Shown here piece after piece: positions 11,531 through 23,630 of a DNA stretch of 64,000 nt. How positions within the stretch are numbered: position 1 is the stretch's first letter; the number at the start of each line of letters is the position of its first letter. The stretch lies in contig NC_037595.1 of assembly GCF_003073045.1 (NCBI RefSeq), forward strand, positions 8,235,509 to 8,299,508, written 5' to 3'. A model generated the notes under the pieces. That model searched no databases. It worked only from the letters and a program-made list of their open reading frames with translations, and was not told the origin of the DNA. The position numbers were made by a program, and so were the translations under genes. The DNA comes from Pomacea canaliculata (lineage: Eukaryota; Mollusca; Gastropoda; Architaenioglossa; Ampullariidae).

Positions 11531-12320
11531 CTGGGGATGACGACAGCGGAGGTTTCGCATAGTCCTTGTGGCGAAAGCACGCATCTTTGCCCGAAAAGAG
11601 TCCTCGGGCGAGAGCCACCCCACAGACAGCAACACCGCAGGGGACTGCATATGCGCTCCGAGCAAGAAGACGAATTCTGGTTCCCTGCGTTGGACGGCTT
11701 CCGGTGATAGAGAGAAAGAGGCCGGGGCAGGGGACTGACTTCCGGAAGTGCCATCGAGCACTGCTGCGAAGAGAGCAGGAGTCGACAATGCAGTCTGGAC
11801 AAAAAAAGACAATCGAGCCGATGACTTACTCGGGAAGTGGAGGAATACGGACGTCCGTCGCAGCTGGCCTCTGGCTCCTGTTACTATCCAAAATGCCTTC
11901 GGGACGAGGGGCGGTCGCGAGGCCGATAGTGACCTTTGGCGAGACCGCCTTCCATCGCCAACCGGAAGCAGACAAGTCAGGCGACCTGGTTTCCCTCCGA
12001 AAGTGTCCATTAACGACGACGTTGTCGTAGCAACCGGCAAGCACCAGCGCAGACGTTGCAAACATGGATGGATGCCTTGCGCAGACGAAAGCAGGGGGCC
12101 GGTGGAAGTTAGAGGAGTCCTGGCGAACGCTTCTCCGACCTGCAGCTGTATCGGAGAGGTAGGCATCGCCATCACATGCAGCTCAGCACGTTATGGCATT
12201 ATATCAATCTTCTCAACATGTCAGATAAGAGGAGAAGAGGGAGAGGAGGAGAGCTGGATGGCAGATAACTCTTGCTGTATGACATCATTAATCTGGCACA
12301 CTTGAAAGAACGCAGGAGTA
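11531..12320. other. GC-rich tail of the bHLH locus, coding status unclear
   Basis: After the bHLH stop (TAG at 11528-11530) the same frame stays open for 58 codons to a TGA at 11705-11707, ending RSEQEDEFWFPALDGFR. Longer overlapping open frames exist on both strands (for example plus 11748-12305 and minus 11288-12175), as expected of GC-rich DNA. I treat the stretch as probable 3' UTR, but a further exon cannot be excluded. Confidence 0.35.
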
Positions 12321-15300
12321 GTACAGGGTAATCGTCGGCCTTCTTTGAAAAACAAAACCAAGTGTCGTACAGAAAGATAGCGTAAGTATTCGCGTGCTCG
12401 TGTGTGTATGTGGATAGAGAAAGAGAGGACAGAGATACATTTCCGAAAGGGAGCCAAATGATAGGCATTAACCCTGAGAAGAAAATCAATTTTGTGCCCT
12501 AGGCATGAACTGTTATAAGAAAACAAAATGACATTCCTGAAATTCTGGCAATGGACAGTCGACATACCAATCTAACAGGAATTTATTCAAAACATTTTCT
12601 TCTTTGTCTTCTGTTTTTCTCTTTTTTATCTTGGAATTCGTGACTCATACAAGCTAAGGTCTCATCATAAACAGTGAGGATTCTCTGACAAATGGTTGGT
12701 CAAAACTAGATCCACTTCCATCTGATGTCATTCTAAAATTAAACAAAGAAAAACATTAAGAATAATGATTTGAAAATTGTGTGCATGTGCTTTGCAGATA
12801 AAAAAAGTGAATACAAAGGAACTCTTGGGCAGTAAGGCCATAGTAGACCTCGAGATCCCGAAAAAATGCTGACCCTGAAAATATTAGCTCGTTCACTGTA
12901 CGCTACGTGTGTTTATTGCAGAATATATAATAATTAATTAATAAGTAACATTCATAGAACGTTTTTCCAACGATTTTCTCAAAGTTCTGTACAGAAATAA
13001 TGAACAGAAACAACACAAAAGTCACTAACAACCATACACTCATAGTCTCATATAACAGACACCGTTCACAGGTTGATGACGATTTAAAGTTAAGCTAAGC
13101 TTCAGAGAAAAGGAAACAAAAGAGAAACAAGAATCAGATATAACATCTATTCGACGATGACCAATGGCAACCATTAAAGTAAAATCGGCAACAAACAGAA
13201 AATAAAGCAATTACAAGTAATAAATCAAAAAATAAAGCTGAAGAGAAACAAGAATGCAACATGCAGCTAAACGAATAAACAGAGAATATGAAAAAGAATC
13301 GCTGGAGAACAGCCTCGTTTCCAAAAAGTAATATTATTATACCTTTAAATTTTTGCTGGCACAAGTGCAGTCATTCGAGATTTTGGAAGCATACTCGAGC
13401 GGTAAAGAGGAAGAACAGGCTGTTATATTGCTGCCAGACCTACTGATGCAAAGCTGCTCTACACTCAAGGTTTTGCTAGGAATGTAAATACCACGTTGGG
13501 AATGATGGAGATACTTGAAAAGAAACTCCTCCGAGATAATGGAGCTAATCTTTTGTGCGGATTGGTTTTCCAAAAGTTCATAACTTCACTAGACTGTCCG
13601 CTGTAATGTAATTTTAACTTTCTACCTCTCCCATCTCCTCTCTCTTACTTTCTCTCGTTCTTTTTCTCGTTCTTTCTTTCTCTCTGGTCATACAGTGGTG
13701 TAGGAACCGGGGAGAGTAGGGGGCAAGGGTGTCAGCAGCTGAAAGATGCTTAGGAGGCAAGGATGTGAACGTCGTTCACTGTCAGCATGGTTCCCACCCA
13801 CTCACCCCTCAAAGCCGAGCATCTTTCTAAGCCAGTGTCAGATATAACTGTATCGTGTCTGATGGCGATAGATTTACTATCAAATTCCAAATTAATTAAA
13901 AATGTCCTTCTACATATAGACGTCGGCTGACATCACATTCCTTGTCGTAAAGTTGTCTAAATCTTTGTCATGTCAAGACGACTGTGAAGCATTGGTATTA
14001 AAGGTTATATATTAAGCTTCTCTCTCTCCTAATCTCTTTCTCCTAATCTCTTCATGGAGGCTCTCTTTCTTTAAGTCTGCACACTTCAGGTCTCGCCTCC
14101 AGACAACCTGCACCTTATCTATTTCTCTTCTCAAAACCTCTTTCTTCTCTATATCTCCGCTCCTTTCTGGTGACAGTTCAAATATGTTATCCATCTCTTC
14201 ACCTGCATTTTTTTCACATCCCACAGCATCTGTGGTCCACGTCACCATTTATCATTTTTGTTATTTTTTTCTGAGACTGTGTATATGTGCGCACGCCTTT
14301 AATTTGTCACTCCGTCGCGGGGTTGTTTTGTCTAGCAGCCATTAGCTTCCTGATGACGCCGCAGGACGGCGGTACCCATCGTTCACTGCGCTGACGGCGA
14401 ATTGCGTCGTCGCCACCGAGGCGTCAACTGCCGGACGAGGGGGAAACGAAACACCTAGATCCGGAGAGTCGTCACGCTTGTACCCCCGTCAGCAAATGCT
14501 TGCCTGTGCTTTGCAAACATTCCTAATCATCTGTCCACCCACATATGGAGATGAAACACAGACGGATCTGTTAAATGTTCCGTGCCGCGCAGCGGGGTGC
14601 GGGTATATTCTCAGTCAAGTGTCGATCTGTCGTTTATTCCACAGTTACACGTACACAGATTCGTATTTATGTAGGCTTTTCATGTTCTCTGTCTATTCTT
14701 TGCAGTGGAAAACGTGTAACTTCCTCTCCCAGTTCTGAAAGTGGATGGACCATATGTTTATGGGACGGAAACGCCCAACGTTCACTGTCTACGACTCTAC
14801 GCATGAATAGACTGGCATGTAACTAGATACTTGCCTTTCTCTAATGAGCCATTTATCTTCGTTGAGTTTTCTCTGCAGCGATTTTTTTTTTTTTTTTTTT
14901 TTTTTTTTCTTTTGGTGTTCACATCGAGTTTAGGACTTTTTGCTCCTCTTTGTCAGTATCAAGCTTTTGGAAACAAATATTACCCTTCTAGTAAAATGGC
15001 TTGCGGCACTATTTCTTTGCAGCTGCTATACATATGATGGGCAACAAATTTCTTTTTTTTACTAAGACAAAACACTGGTGGAATAAGGCAACGATATGGG
15101 CTTGACCTTCTGTAACACTAGATCCCTAATCACACGGAGATGTCACGTGGCCATCTGCAACGTCGGGAGGCGGAAGCTTAATTTCTGATTTATGATAGGA
15201 TTGTGTGCAGTCTCTTGATGTGCAGACCCTATTGCAGTTGCTGAGGGACGGCGAATGAAAATTAAGCACCCGTTGACATCCGGGCATTAATCAGGTAACT

Positions 15301-16904
15301 GCATGGATGATTCATCACAGAATATTGTTTGAAAAACTTTACGTGTTGGACGCAGTGGTATGGAGAAATCGAGGAAAATGGGGTGCCGAAGATTGGGCGA
15401 TAAACTGAGGGAAGGATAACTCAAACGTTTAAGATTTTTTTTCCAAAAATTTTCTTCAAAATTTGGCAGTTTTCATGGAATCTCTGACTCATCGCCAGAT
15501 TCTGTATGCATTAAGCTATAACGGTTATGCACTAAATGGTGTCTGTAGTCAGGAATGCCAGACAAATTGTTTGGGCTGAGTTTTGTTTTCGGCTCGGATA
15601 ATCATGATAATATTCCAAGAGAGGAAAATAACTGTATAATTAGAGGTGGAGTCGAGTTGTAAGAGTAGATAGGCATGGGAGGGCAGGCGGGCCTGAATGT
15701 CTATCCGTTGAGAGGCAAAGATCGATGGTGTAACAGTCGAAGGAGGTTTTGTTGACATACCGGGTACTCTGCACTCTTCACAGCCTGAGGAGCTCTTCTT
15801 TTGCGGGGTGAACCGGTGCGTGGGGAACTCCACTGTCGTGCAGTCGTGTTTGTTGCTGTTCTACGATTATTGACCTACGATGATGGTTCCTCTTGTAGGA
15901 GGATAATAACTGTTCTCTTGTAGAGTTTGGAACATCAAACATTGGCATCAAAAGATAACCAACTCGTTGTACACTACGAGTGACAGGATGATGCACATAC
16001 TTTTGTTTGTCCGTCAGTTATGTCAGAGAACAAAGGCTTGACCATGAGCGAAGAACCTCTGATAAGAAAATCCTTTCCCTTTCACTGACTGCAGAGTCTC
16101 TTCAATGTCCATCCCTCTCAAGTTTGATTTGATTTCTTTTTCTCGTGGGAGATTTTTGTCACTGTCCTCTTCACAGTTCTACAATAAATAATAATATTGC
16201 CATGTTTTCTGTACCCAATCCAAAATCTTTTCAAAAAGGACAGCACATTCCTTGATTGTGTGGGTTTTTTTTTTTTTTTTTTTTTCCTTTTTGTTGCTGT
16301 CGTCAAATCGAAATGTTATCAAGACTTTTCATTAATAAAAATATTTCGTTTGTAATGTGTCTTTACATTGATATCAACTTTAGTGTTCGTTTGTGTTCGT
16401 AAGGTACCCTAAATTAATCCTCACTACTTTTGTTTACTTGATAATTAAATGATTTTCAACACATTTTTCATTTTTAATAAATCCTTTTAGATGTATGGAG
16501 CCTGAGTCCAGGTTTTACCCAGTGTTTAACAATTTTATTATCTTTATACCGTATACCCTACAAATGTTTTGGAAAGAGAAAATATTAATAAAATGACGAA
16601 AAAGGGCAAAAGAAAAAACACCTGAAAAAATATTCCGCTACTTTCAGACTTCTGTTGTAGAAGTTTATGGCCAAAGTGCTGTCCTCTTGTGTGTTCTTGA
16701 TTGTTCATGTCTGCAGCTGCGACCGGTCAACATTGATGACCCTAATGGCTGCGTGACTTGTCTTTTGACGAGGAAGAAACAACGCAAGCGAGTTCATATT
16801 GACAAATGTACAAGACACCGCGTTTGCTCCGAGAGACAAATAGACCTCTAACCTACGATTACGACCGCTGCTGCCTTCATCCAATGATTTGCGTTCGTTT
16901 AAAT
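12321..16904. other. Gene-free stretch
   Basis: No supported gene is seen. It includes CT-rich sequence at 13610-13690 and 14020-14180, a T run at about 14881-14908 and another at about 16265-16285. Open frames in the CT-rich part, such as a charged 78-codon minus-strand frame at 14012-14248, reflect base composition. Confidence 0.45.
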
Positions 16905-17339
16905 CAGGGATGCACAACCTACGGCCCGCGGGCCATATCCGGCCCGCGAAACTTCTGCCCACAGTGCAGGAAATCGGCATGTTAGTAATAAAAGAAGACC
17001 TTATAAAAACCAAAAAAAAAGGAAGAAGAAGTATTTATCCCCACGTAGGGGCGTTTCCCAATCTTTTTTTTTTTTTGCGATGGACGAATATTTCGATTCA
17101 GTGCTCCGACTTGGTGTCTCTACGATGAGGCCGGACATTCAGAAGTTGGTTTCGGGAAAACAACTTCAAATATCCCACTAATTAATATATGATTAATGGT
17201 AAGTACAACTTGTTTCTAATAAAAAATGGTATCTGCTCTATTTTTTTTTTCCTTTTTGTATTTTTGCGGTGAAGTGGCCCGCGACACGGCTGTCCGAAAT
17301 GGATATGGCCCGCAGGCCGAAAAAGGTTGGACATCACTG
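16905..17339 (+). mobile_element. Non-autonomous hAT element, copy 1
   Basis: The element begins CAGGGATGCACAACC and ends GGTTGGACATCACTG, imperfect inverted ends of the hAT type with CCCGCGGGCC-rich subterminal parts. It is 435 bp and closely similar to the element at 53709-54141. An intact 33-codon open stretch (17080-17181) reads MDEYFDSVLRLGVST and on to KQLQISH, then stops; it resembles the very C-terminus of BED/Charlie-type hAT transposases. The copy therefore looks like an internal-deletion derivative of an autonomous hAT. The left flank GTTTAAAT does not match the immediate right flank CCCTAGAC, but nearly matches the flank of the 3' end at 19060. Confidence 0.8.
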
Positions 17340-18934
17340 CCCTAGACTGGCCTAGAGCAAAGAAACAAATCAGAAGGTGACCGGTAAGTCCAATGCAGAC
17401 AACAACCGCGCCACCCTGACCCACATGACCACATACGTTCCATGGAGACAACCCGAGCTCCTCTGAACCCTCAAGTCCCACCATCTGCACGACCCACGAT
17501 CAAGGAGCGCCATGCCAAAGACAACCAGCTTAGTACAGCTATAGACTGCGCCCTAGGTGACAGCCTAGCTTTCCTAAAAGTTCTCGTTTGTTGTCTAGTT
17601 AAGAAGTACTAAAGCTACTGAGGGCAGGGTTGTTTCCCTTGTTTATGCTCAGAAAAGATAAGTACCGTTTTAATTACGATGTTTCTTCTGTTTTCTTAGT
17701 GACAAATAAATGTAAAAAATATGGTAAAACATTTTTTAAAAAATATGTGTAACATTTTTACAAAAAGTCTTACAAAACTTGCAGTTGTCTACATTAAAAG
17801 CTATTTAATTTGTATGCTATGCTGCTCAACCCGAATATCACGGAAAGCCAGACTATACTGTTGTCAACGTTAGTGACGTTAGGTTTGCAGACCTTATATC
17901 AATTATTCTTTTTAGTTCGTCTTCGTATGGCAGTCACTTTGAGATCCGATACGTCCTCCCCTAGGGGACTTCGGTACTAAACTGATTGTCGACCGTCTCG
18001 AAGAAGCAGGTGTATGTTCCCACCTTTCTCACGGGTGGACCCGCGATTCACTCCCCAGAAGGGGAAATAACAATTCAATGTCAAATAATAAAACTTGGTA
18101 ATAATAAACATGACGTTACTCTTGATGACCATTTGGTCATTGCAGATCGCTCTCTTTTATCTCTGAACTGCTAGCATACTAGTACGGTTTCACTGTATGC
18201 ATGAACATTATTATATACATTATTACTTTATACATGAACATCTATTATTATTTTGAAACACATGTCCATGTACAGTATATAGTCTACACTTGTGGCTCTC
18301 TGCCCCGCAGGGACCCGCGTACTGCCAAGGCTGCCTCTGTATGGTTAATGACATGTCTGATGTCTCTCTATTTTTTTTTTTGTGTGTGGCAGCACCGGAG
18401 AAGTGTCTGCATCCTCCAAAAGGCAGAAGATACATTGAAATGAGAAGCAGATGCTTCTGACAGTGCTTTTATAAAACGAAAACCAGTCCCAAGAAAGATA
18501 TCGTTAGTGCTTCTCTTCTTTTGATTGCCATTTGCTTCATTTTTTTTTTGTTTTTATACAAACAACTCCAAAAAATCATGATCATGACACTTTTTTTGTG
18601 ATTTGATATCAATTTTGCTTGTTTTATAAGCCCTTTCTATGACAAGAATAGCACATCACCGGTTCGGACCACTCTGAGGCAAACAGCCTCACGATTAAAA
18701 AGTAAGTGTTCTTACGGCTCTCGGCCCCGCATAGGATAGTTCGATAGTTCGGCCTGACCGGCTTTTCCTTTGTGTGGGTTTCCTCCAATTTTGTCTAGTT
18801 TAGAGTTAGTGATGCAGTTAAGGTCTCCTGCAAGAATATGAAAAAAAAAACAAAAAAAAAAAAAAAAAAAAAAACAAAACAAAATCCCAGAAAAGAACAA
18901 AACCAAAACCAACAAAAAAATTAAAATTAAAAAT
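17340..18934. other. Stretch between hAT ends, no gene seen
   Basis: No coding exon is supported. The stretch contains an A-rich tract at about 18841-18872 and other A-rich sequence up to 18934. It separates two hAT 3' ends. Confidence 0.45.
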
Positions 18935-19060
18935 AAATGGTATGTTCTATTTTTTTAAATTTTTTTTTGGTTTTCTTGTAATTTTTGCGGTGAAGCGGCC
19001 CGCGACACGCATGTCGGAAGGGAATATGGCCCGCAGGCCGAAAAAGGTTGTGCATCACTG
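18935..19060 (+). mobile_element. hAT 3' end fragment
   Basis: The last ~125 bp of the same hAT family as at 16905-17339, including the T-rich stretch, the GCGGCCCGCGACACG segment and the terminus GGTTGTGCATCACTG. It is followed by GTTTAAAC, which matches 7 of 8 bases of the sequence left of the hAT start at 16905. Confidence 0.72.
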
Positions 19061-22000
19061 GTTTAAACAATCGTATTTTTTTTTTTTTAATCTCTTTCCA
19101 ATGTCTGCTTTCTTTTTCCACACACCCACGCCATCCTCATTCGTGTTGCACTTCCAAAAAAATTTCGCTCGACATCCACGTGATACGTTCTTCAGCTTTC
19201 ACGCGCTCACATCAGTTTTTTTTTTTCCATTGCTGACGTCACGATTACCTAGCTTATTGAAACTTTGCACAAAGAGGCACATTTTTTAAAGCTGTAACTT
19301 TACAAAAGAGACAGTTTCGCTTCAACATGGTAAAGGCAGGAAGACCAGGGTGGTAGCGACAGAGACACACGAAGCACACGCACGCAAAACGACCATCGAG
19401 CAGTTAGTCTTTATGGCCCTCGGCTTAGGAACCCCACCTACCTGGCCGGGAATTTTAATGTGTCAAGATCACTTGCCAACTCGAACTCAAAACCCAGTTT
19501 TCATGTGCACTCCAATCCACCGGCTGTTCATCCAATTCTCTTTTCTGCAAAGACTGGTGTTGCAACAGATCGATTCACCCATTCCCCAGTTTCTTTATCG
19601 TGGGTTGGAGAGTACTTTGATTTTTTCTTTACGCGCATGTGTGTATGTCAGTCTGTTATGTGTTCTTATATTTACCAACGAAATATCTGCCATTTCTATA
19701 ATTTTGTCATATCATCTCTCTCACACACACGCACGTGTGGGCGTAACTAAATCTTTACCTGTCGCCATACTAGAAAGCTCCCATACTCTGGGCCACACCA
19801 TAGACGTTCTTTGAGAGCTATGACCACACCAGACATAATTACAGATACAGATGCCTGGACCAAACTACAAGCACTCTTTCCTTTACAGCTGTCAAGCTTG
19901 ACCTAAATACATATATGACCGAATTAATTTGTGCCACATACACCACTCGGTTCTATAGAAAACCGGACTCGGCAAAAATTGACTATTCAAATCTCCTGAT
20001 TCATCTCTGTAAGATTTACGCCAGGCGGTTTTTGTCCCTGCAAACAATTAAGTCGATCCTCCCCCAGCCCCAGCCCCGTTATACCTGCCACGGACAGAAA
20101 GCAGTGCTAGTACCATTGTTATGAGGTCACCAAGGTACATGAGTACCAAAGGTTACTGGGTCAAGCAGCGTGGACGGGGCCCACTCCCTTCGTTCCGCCA
20201 CATCGAGGAGCTATACATACAGCACGGCCCTTACCTTGCCTTCTGTGACAGTTTTGCTTTTATTAGTATTCGCCGAGTCTCGCTATCTTGCAACATCAAA
20301 GCGGCCGGCCGTGAACTCAGCTTTTTCCTCCCACTCCCCCAAACCCTTGCCGACCGATCGAAGACTCCGGCGCGAAAGATGGCTCCGCTGGTTTTTGTGA
20401 CCTACTTCCAGTGGGAAGTCTGGGTGTTCGTCTTCGGGCAGTTATTTAGACGGGTCAGCGGGCATTTTGCCACGCGAAACGAGGTCAGACTCAGTGCAAC
20501 TAGGTCACTCCTGATTGGATCTTTGCCAGCACAGAAATGATTATGATTATGATTGCCACTTCAATTATATGTATACATCGACATTATTCGAGCTCCTGGG
20601 TAAATGGTCGTATTCACTGAACAGAAAGACAATCCGCCTACCCGAACTTTGTAATGGTACGGCGACCTGAACCATGCACTTTATTTAAACTACACCATCT
20701 CCGTCTTCAGCAGAAAGCTCAAGTGCACTTAGCTGCAGCAAAATTGGACTAAACTGATAATGAGCAACACACCGAAAAGCATTTAGAAAATATGCAAGAT
20801 CTCTGCTGTTATTGCCAGTACATGTACAAATGTCTGATTATAGCATAGGCTACCACTGGACTGGAATTTTCAGTGTTAAAAGCATGTTTTTTTTCCTGTT
20901 TCTGAAAAGTGCAGGGATAATTGAGCCAGTCATAGACAAGCTATTAACTGCCTGTTTATCAAGTAAGCAGTGAATAATCTGTCCATGCTTAACTGCATGA
21001 TGTCTGGAAAATGTATAATTTCTCCATTATGTTCCCACTGATTGACATAACTCCCTCTCCCAATCACAGCAGTGAGAATGCAGCCCGTGTGAATAAGCCT
21101 TTCTTGTTTTCATGGTAAATGTTGCTGAAAAGTACAACAGAGCTAAAGGCAATGCAGAAAACGAAGGCTTTTACTTTCATGTTCCACTTTTCAGGGACTC
21201 AAAATAGTGGTCAAGGTTAAATACAAAACCCTAAAAAAGCAGTCGCCGCCATTCAGTTTTAAGAATTACAACCACAAAACTCTCACTTGACTACAATCCT
21301 TTCTTTGTCCTGACATTGTTACAAACATGATGACAATGACAATTACATATCTGTAAGATATTCTAGCCACATTCAATGGATAGAGCTTATAGGGTCATAT
21401 ACCCCAGCTGTACATCTGTAGACTGTGCGGCGAGGAAGACACTATAATGAGGTTTGAAGCACAACAGACATCCACAGATGTATGAGAGAAAGTTTGTATA
21501 CAAGCCCTATATCTACCGGATGCAATTAAGCTAACAGGCAAGATGGACCAGGAAAACTACTGTACACATTTGACCTGGTAAGAAGAAAAACTACACAGTT
21601 TGGCGTCTTTAATTGAAAGAGTGTTATTCAAGAGACCTGAACATAAAAATTCCTACAGGTTTTTATGGTTATGTTGCTGGAAAGACAATGTGGCACCTAA
21701 TAGCACACAAAAATTACAGTAGATTGTTACGCACATGTGTGCATGTGCATGTATACACACATACACATTCCTGGACTATATAAGCTCAAACAGTGACAAG
21801 GAACCAGACACACAAATTCATCCTATATATGAGCTCTTCTAGAAAGAGACGAAAAAGTTCAGAGAAAACGGATGTGTGTATATACACACACACATATTCA
21901 AAGGCACAAGTGCGGAAGGTTGAATCAACAATCATCTTTTATTGAACCTAGATTAACACACTATTCCAGGATCTCAACTGCAGTCATCATGTGATGTTTG

Positions 22001-23580
22001 TCACTAATGTGTTAAAGCAATAACAGAATTATTCAGAAATAACCTAGTTGCAGGGAATTAAACGTGAATAAAAGCATCTTTTGATGTCACTATTCTCCCT
22101 AAAACTCCTCCAAAATGTTTTAGCATCACCTGTATATATGGACCTATGTGTGTGGTCCCTCATTTAACAGTCTGGGCCCTTCCCTCTTGTCCCTAGGAGG
22201 TGAAAAGGCATTCTTTCTTACCTAGTGGTCAGGGAGTGTTTTAAGTACAGTATTCCTATAAAAGCTTTGAACTGCTTGGGAGATGTTTCAGGAACACTTA
22301 TTGACTTGTAAGGCTTGGCAAGAATTGAATGTCCCTTTTATTCTAAAAGTGTGCTCTCTGCATTCTCTCTCTGATTCACACAAACTTCCCTGATTCACAC
22401 ACTCTCATGCAAATGTCTTAATCTTATGCAAACTACAATCAGCCCTTCTTTTGTTGAGATAGAGGGTAGGGGAATGATAATTTTCTAGATACCTCAAGCA
22501 GGCTAAAAATAAGCAATCACATATTAAGTAATAATTTTACAAAGATTATACATTCACCCATTGAGGCCTAACATAAAATGGTTTGTTAAAAGGATCAGCT
22601 AAATACTTAATTTTAAAAGGCAAAGTGTCTATGATATATATATGACATATAAATATATTACAATTATATTATTAATTTATTAGGCCAGTGTGTTCAATGT
22701 GCGCCTACACACACAAGCGCGATCGAATGAGAATGAGAAGCTAATGATATGAAGTGTTTACAACGAAACTTTAGCGCAGACGCCCACTACATGCAAACGA
22801 ACACCCAGCTTATGCGATCCTACGTCATCGAGGAAAATAAATTACTGGCCTTTGCAACATCACAGGAAATGTCAACAAACGAATGTCAACATATCTGTCT
22901 TGTCATCACAACAATAACATTGTACAGGATCGGTGAACACACCGAGCTACTGAGCAAGGGTCAGTTGTTAAAACTGCTGAAATCTATTTAGTATGCTAGA
23001 AGTTCGGCATCATCATCGGGATCCTAGCGAAAATACGAATTAATGATCGGACAACATTTGCACGTCCGTGATTTGTATCTGTCGAAAACAGCGCACACAT
23101 GTAGGTGACCTAGTTACTGTTCTGATGTTAGGAGTGACCTCGGCGCTTTGCATGTAAAATTATCCAAGCAAGCCTTCGAGTTGGAAACAGCGCGAGCCGG
23201 CTCTCGGAATCTAACTACAGTTGCAGGGAACGCTCAGTTATATAAAAGACAGGAGCAGCCTGCGGCACTGACCAATGTACAACACCGCCGCCCGTATATC
23301 GTACACACACTTACCCATGCGGAGTGGCTAAAAATATACACATTCAGCTGCTGCTTCTTTCGTATGCAAATGTGGGGAACGGTGGCTGTTCCATGTTCTT
23401 TAGGGGAAGAAGACTGGTCCATATGGGACTATGAGGTACTTTCTCTTAAAATTCGTCATGCTCTGACGTATTCATAGTTCTAAAAGTTATCTTGTAAAAC
23501 GCGCAGTCATCATTTAAACACTTTTTGTTTGAAAGTTATCGTCAGCAGAGGTGATATTTTACATTTCAGAAAGCTGTCTC
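19061..23580. other. Intergenic stretch before MPHOSPH8
   Basis: No convincing gene is seen. Open frames at 19350-20540 and 22749-23477 have no recognisable domains. The last ~900 bases become richer in CpG and probably contain the promoter and first transcribed bases of MPHOSPH8. Confidence 0.45.
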
Positions 23581-23611
23581 TCCCCTCTGTAGCCTCGACT
23601 TTTTAGCTGTC

Positions 23612-23630
23612 AGGAACATGGCGGAAAAGG
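23612..23630 (+). promoter_or_regulatory. YY1-like motif over the MPHOSPH8 start codon
   Basis: AACATGGCGGAAAAGG overlaps the start codon and matches the classic YY1 site AANATGGCGGC at nearly all positions. In animals such sites often sit just downstream of the transcription start of TATA-less housekeeping genes. Factor use is inferred. Confidence 0.4.

Noticed and set aside
11288-12175. A 295-codon open frame antisense to the bHLH gene
   Set aside because: It overlaps the bHLH domain on the opposite strand and is explained by GC-rich coding DNA lowering antisense stop frequency. No domain is visible.
14012-14248. A charged, coiled-coil-like 78-codon minus-strand frame
   Set aside because: The plus strand here is CT-rich low-complexity sequence, which gives Glu/Arg/Lys-rich antisense translations without coding meaning.
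19350-20540. Several plus-strand frames of 96-154 codons
   Set aside because: No domain, no consistent splice signals and mutually overlapping frames; probably chance.
20121-20540. A 139-codon plus-strand frame considered as a small gene
   Set aside because: No homology recognised and a parallel overlapping frame of similar quality exists.
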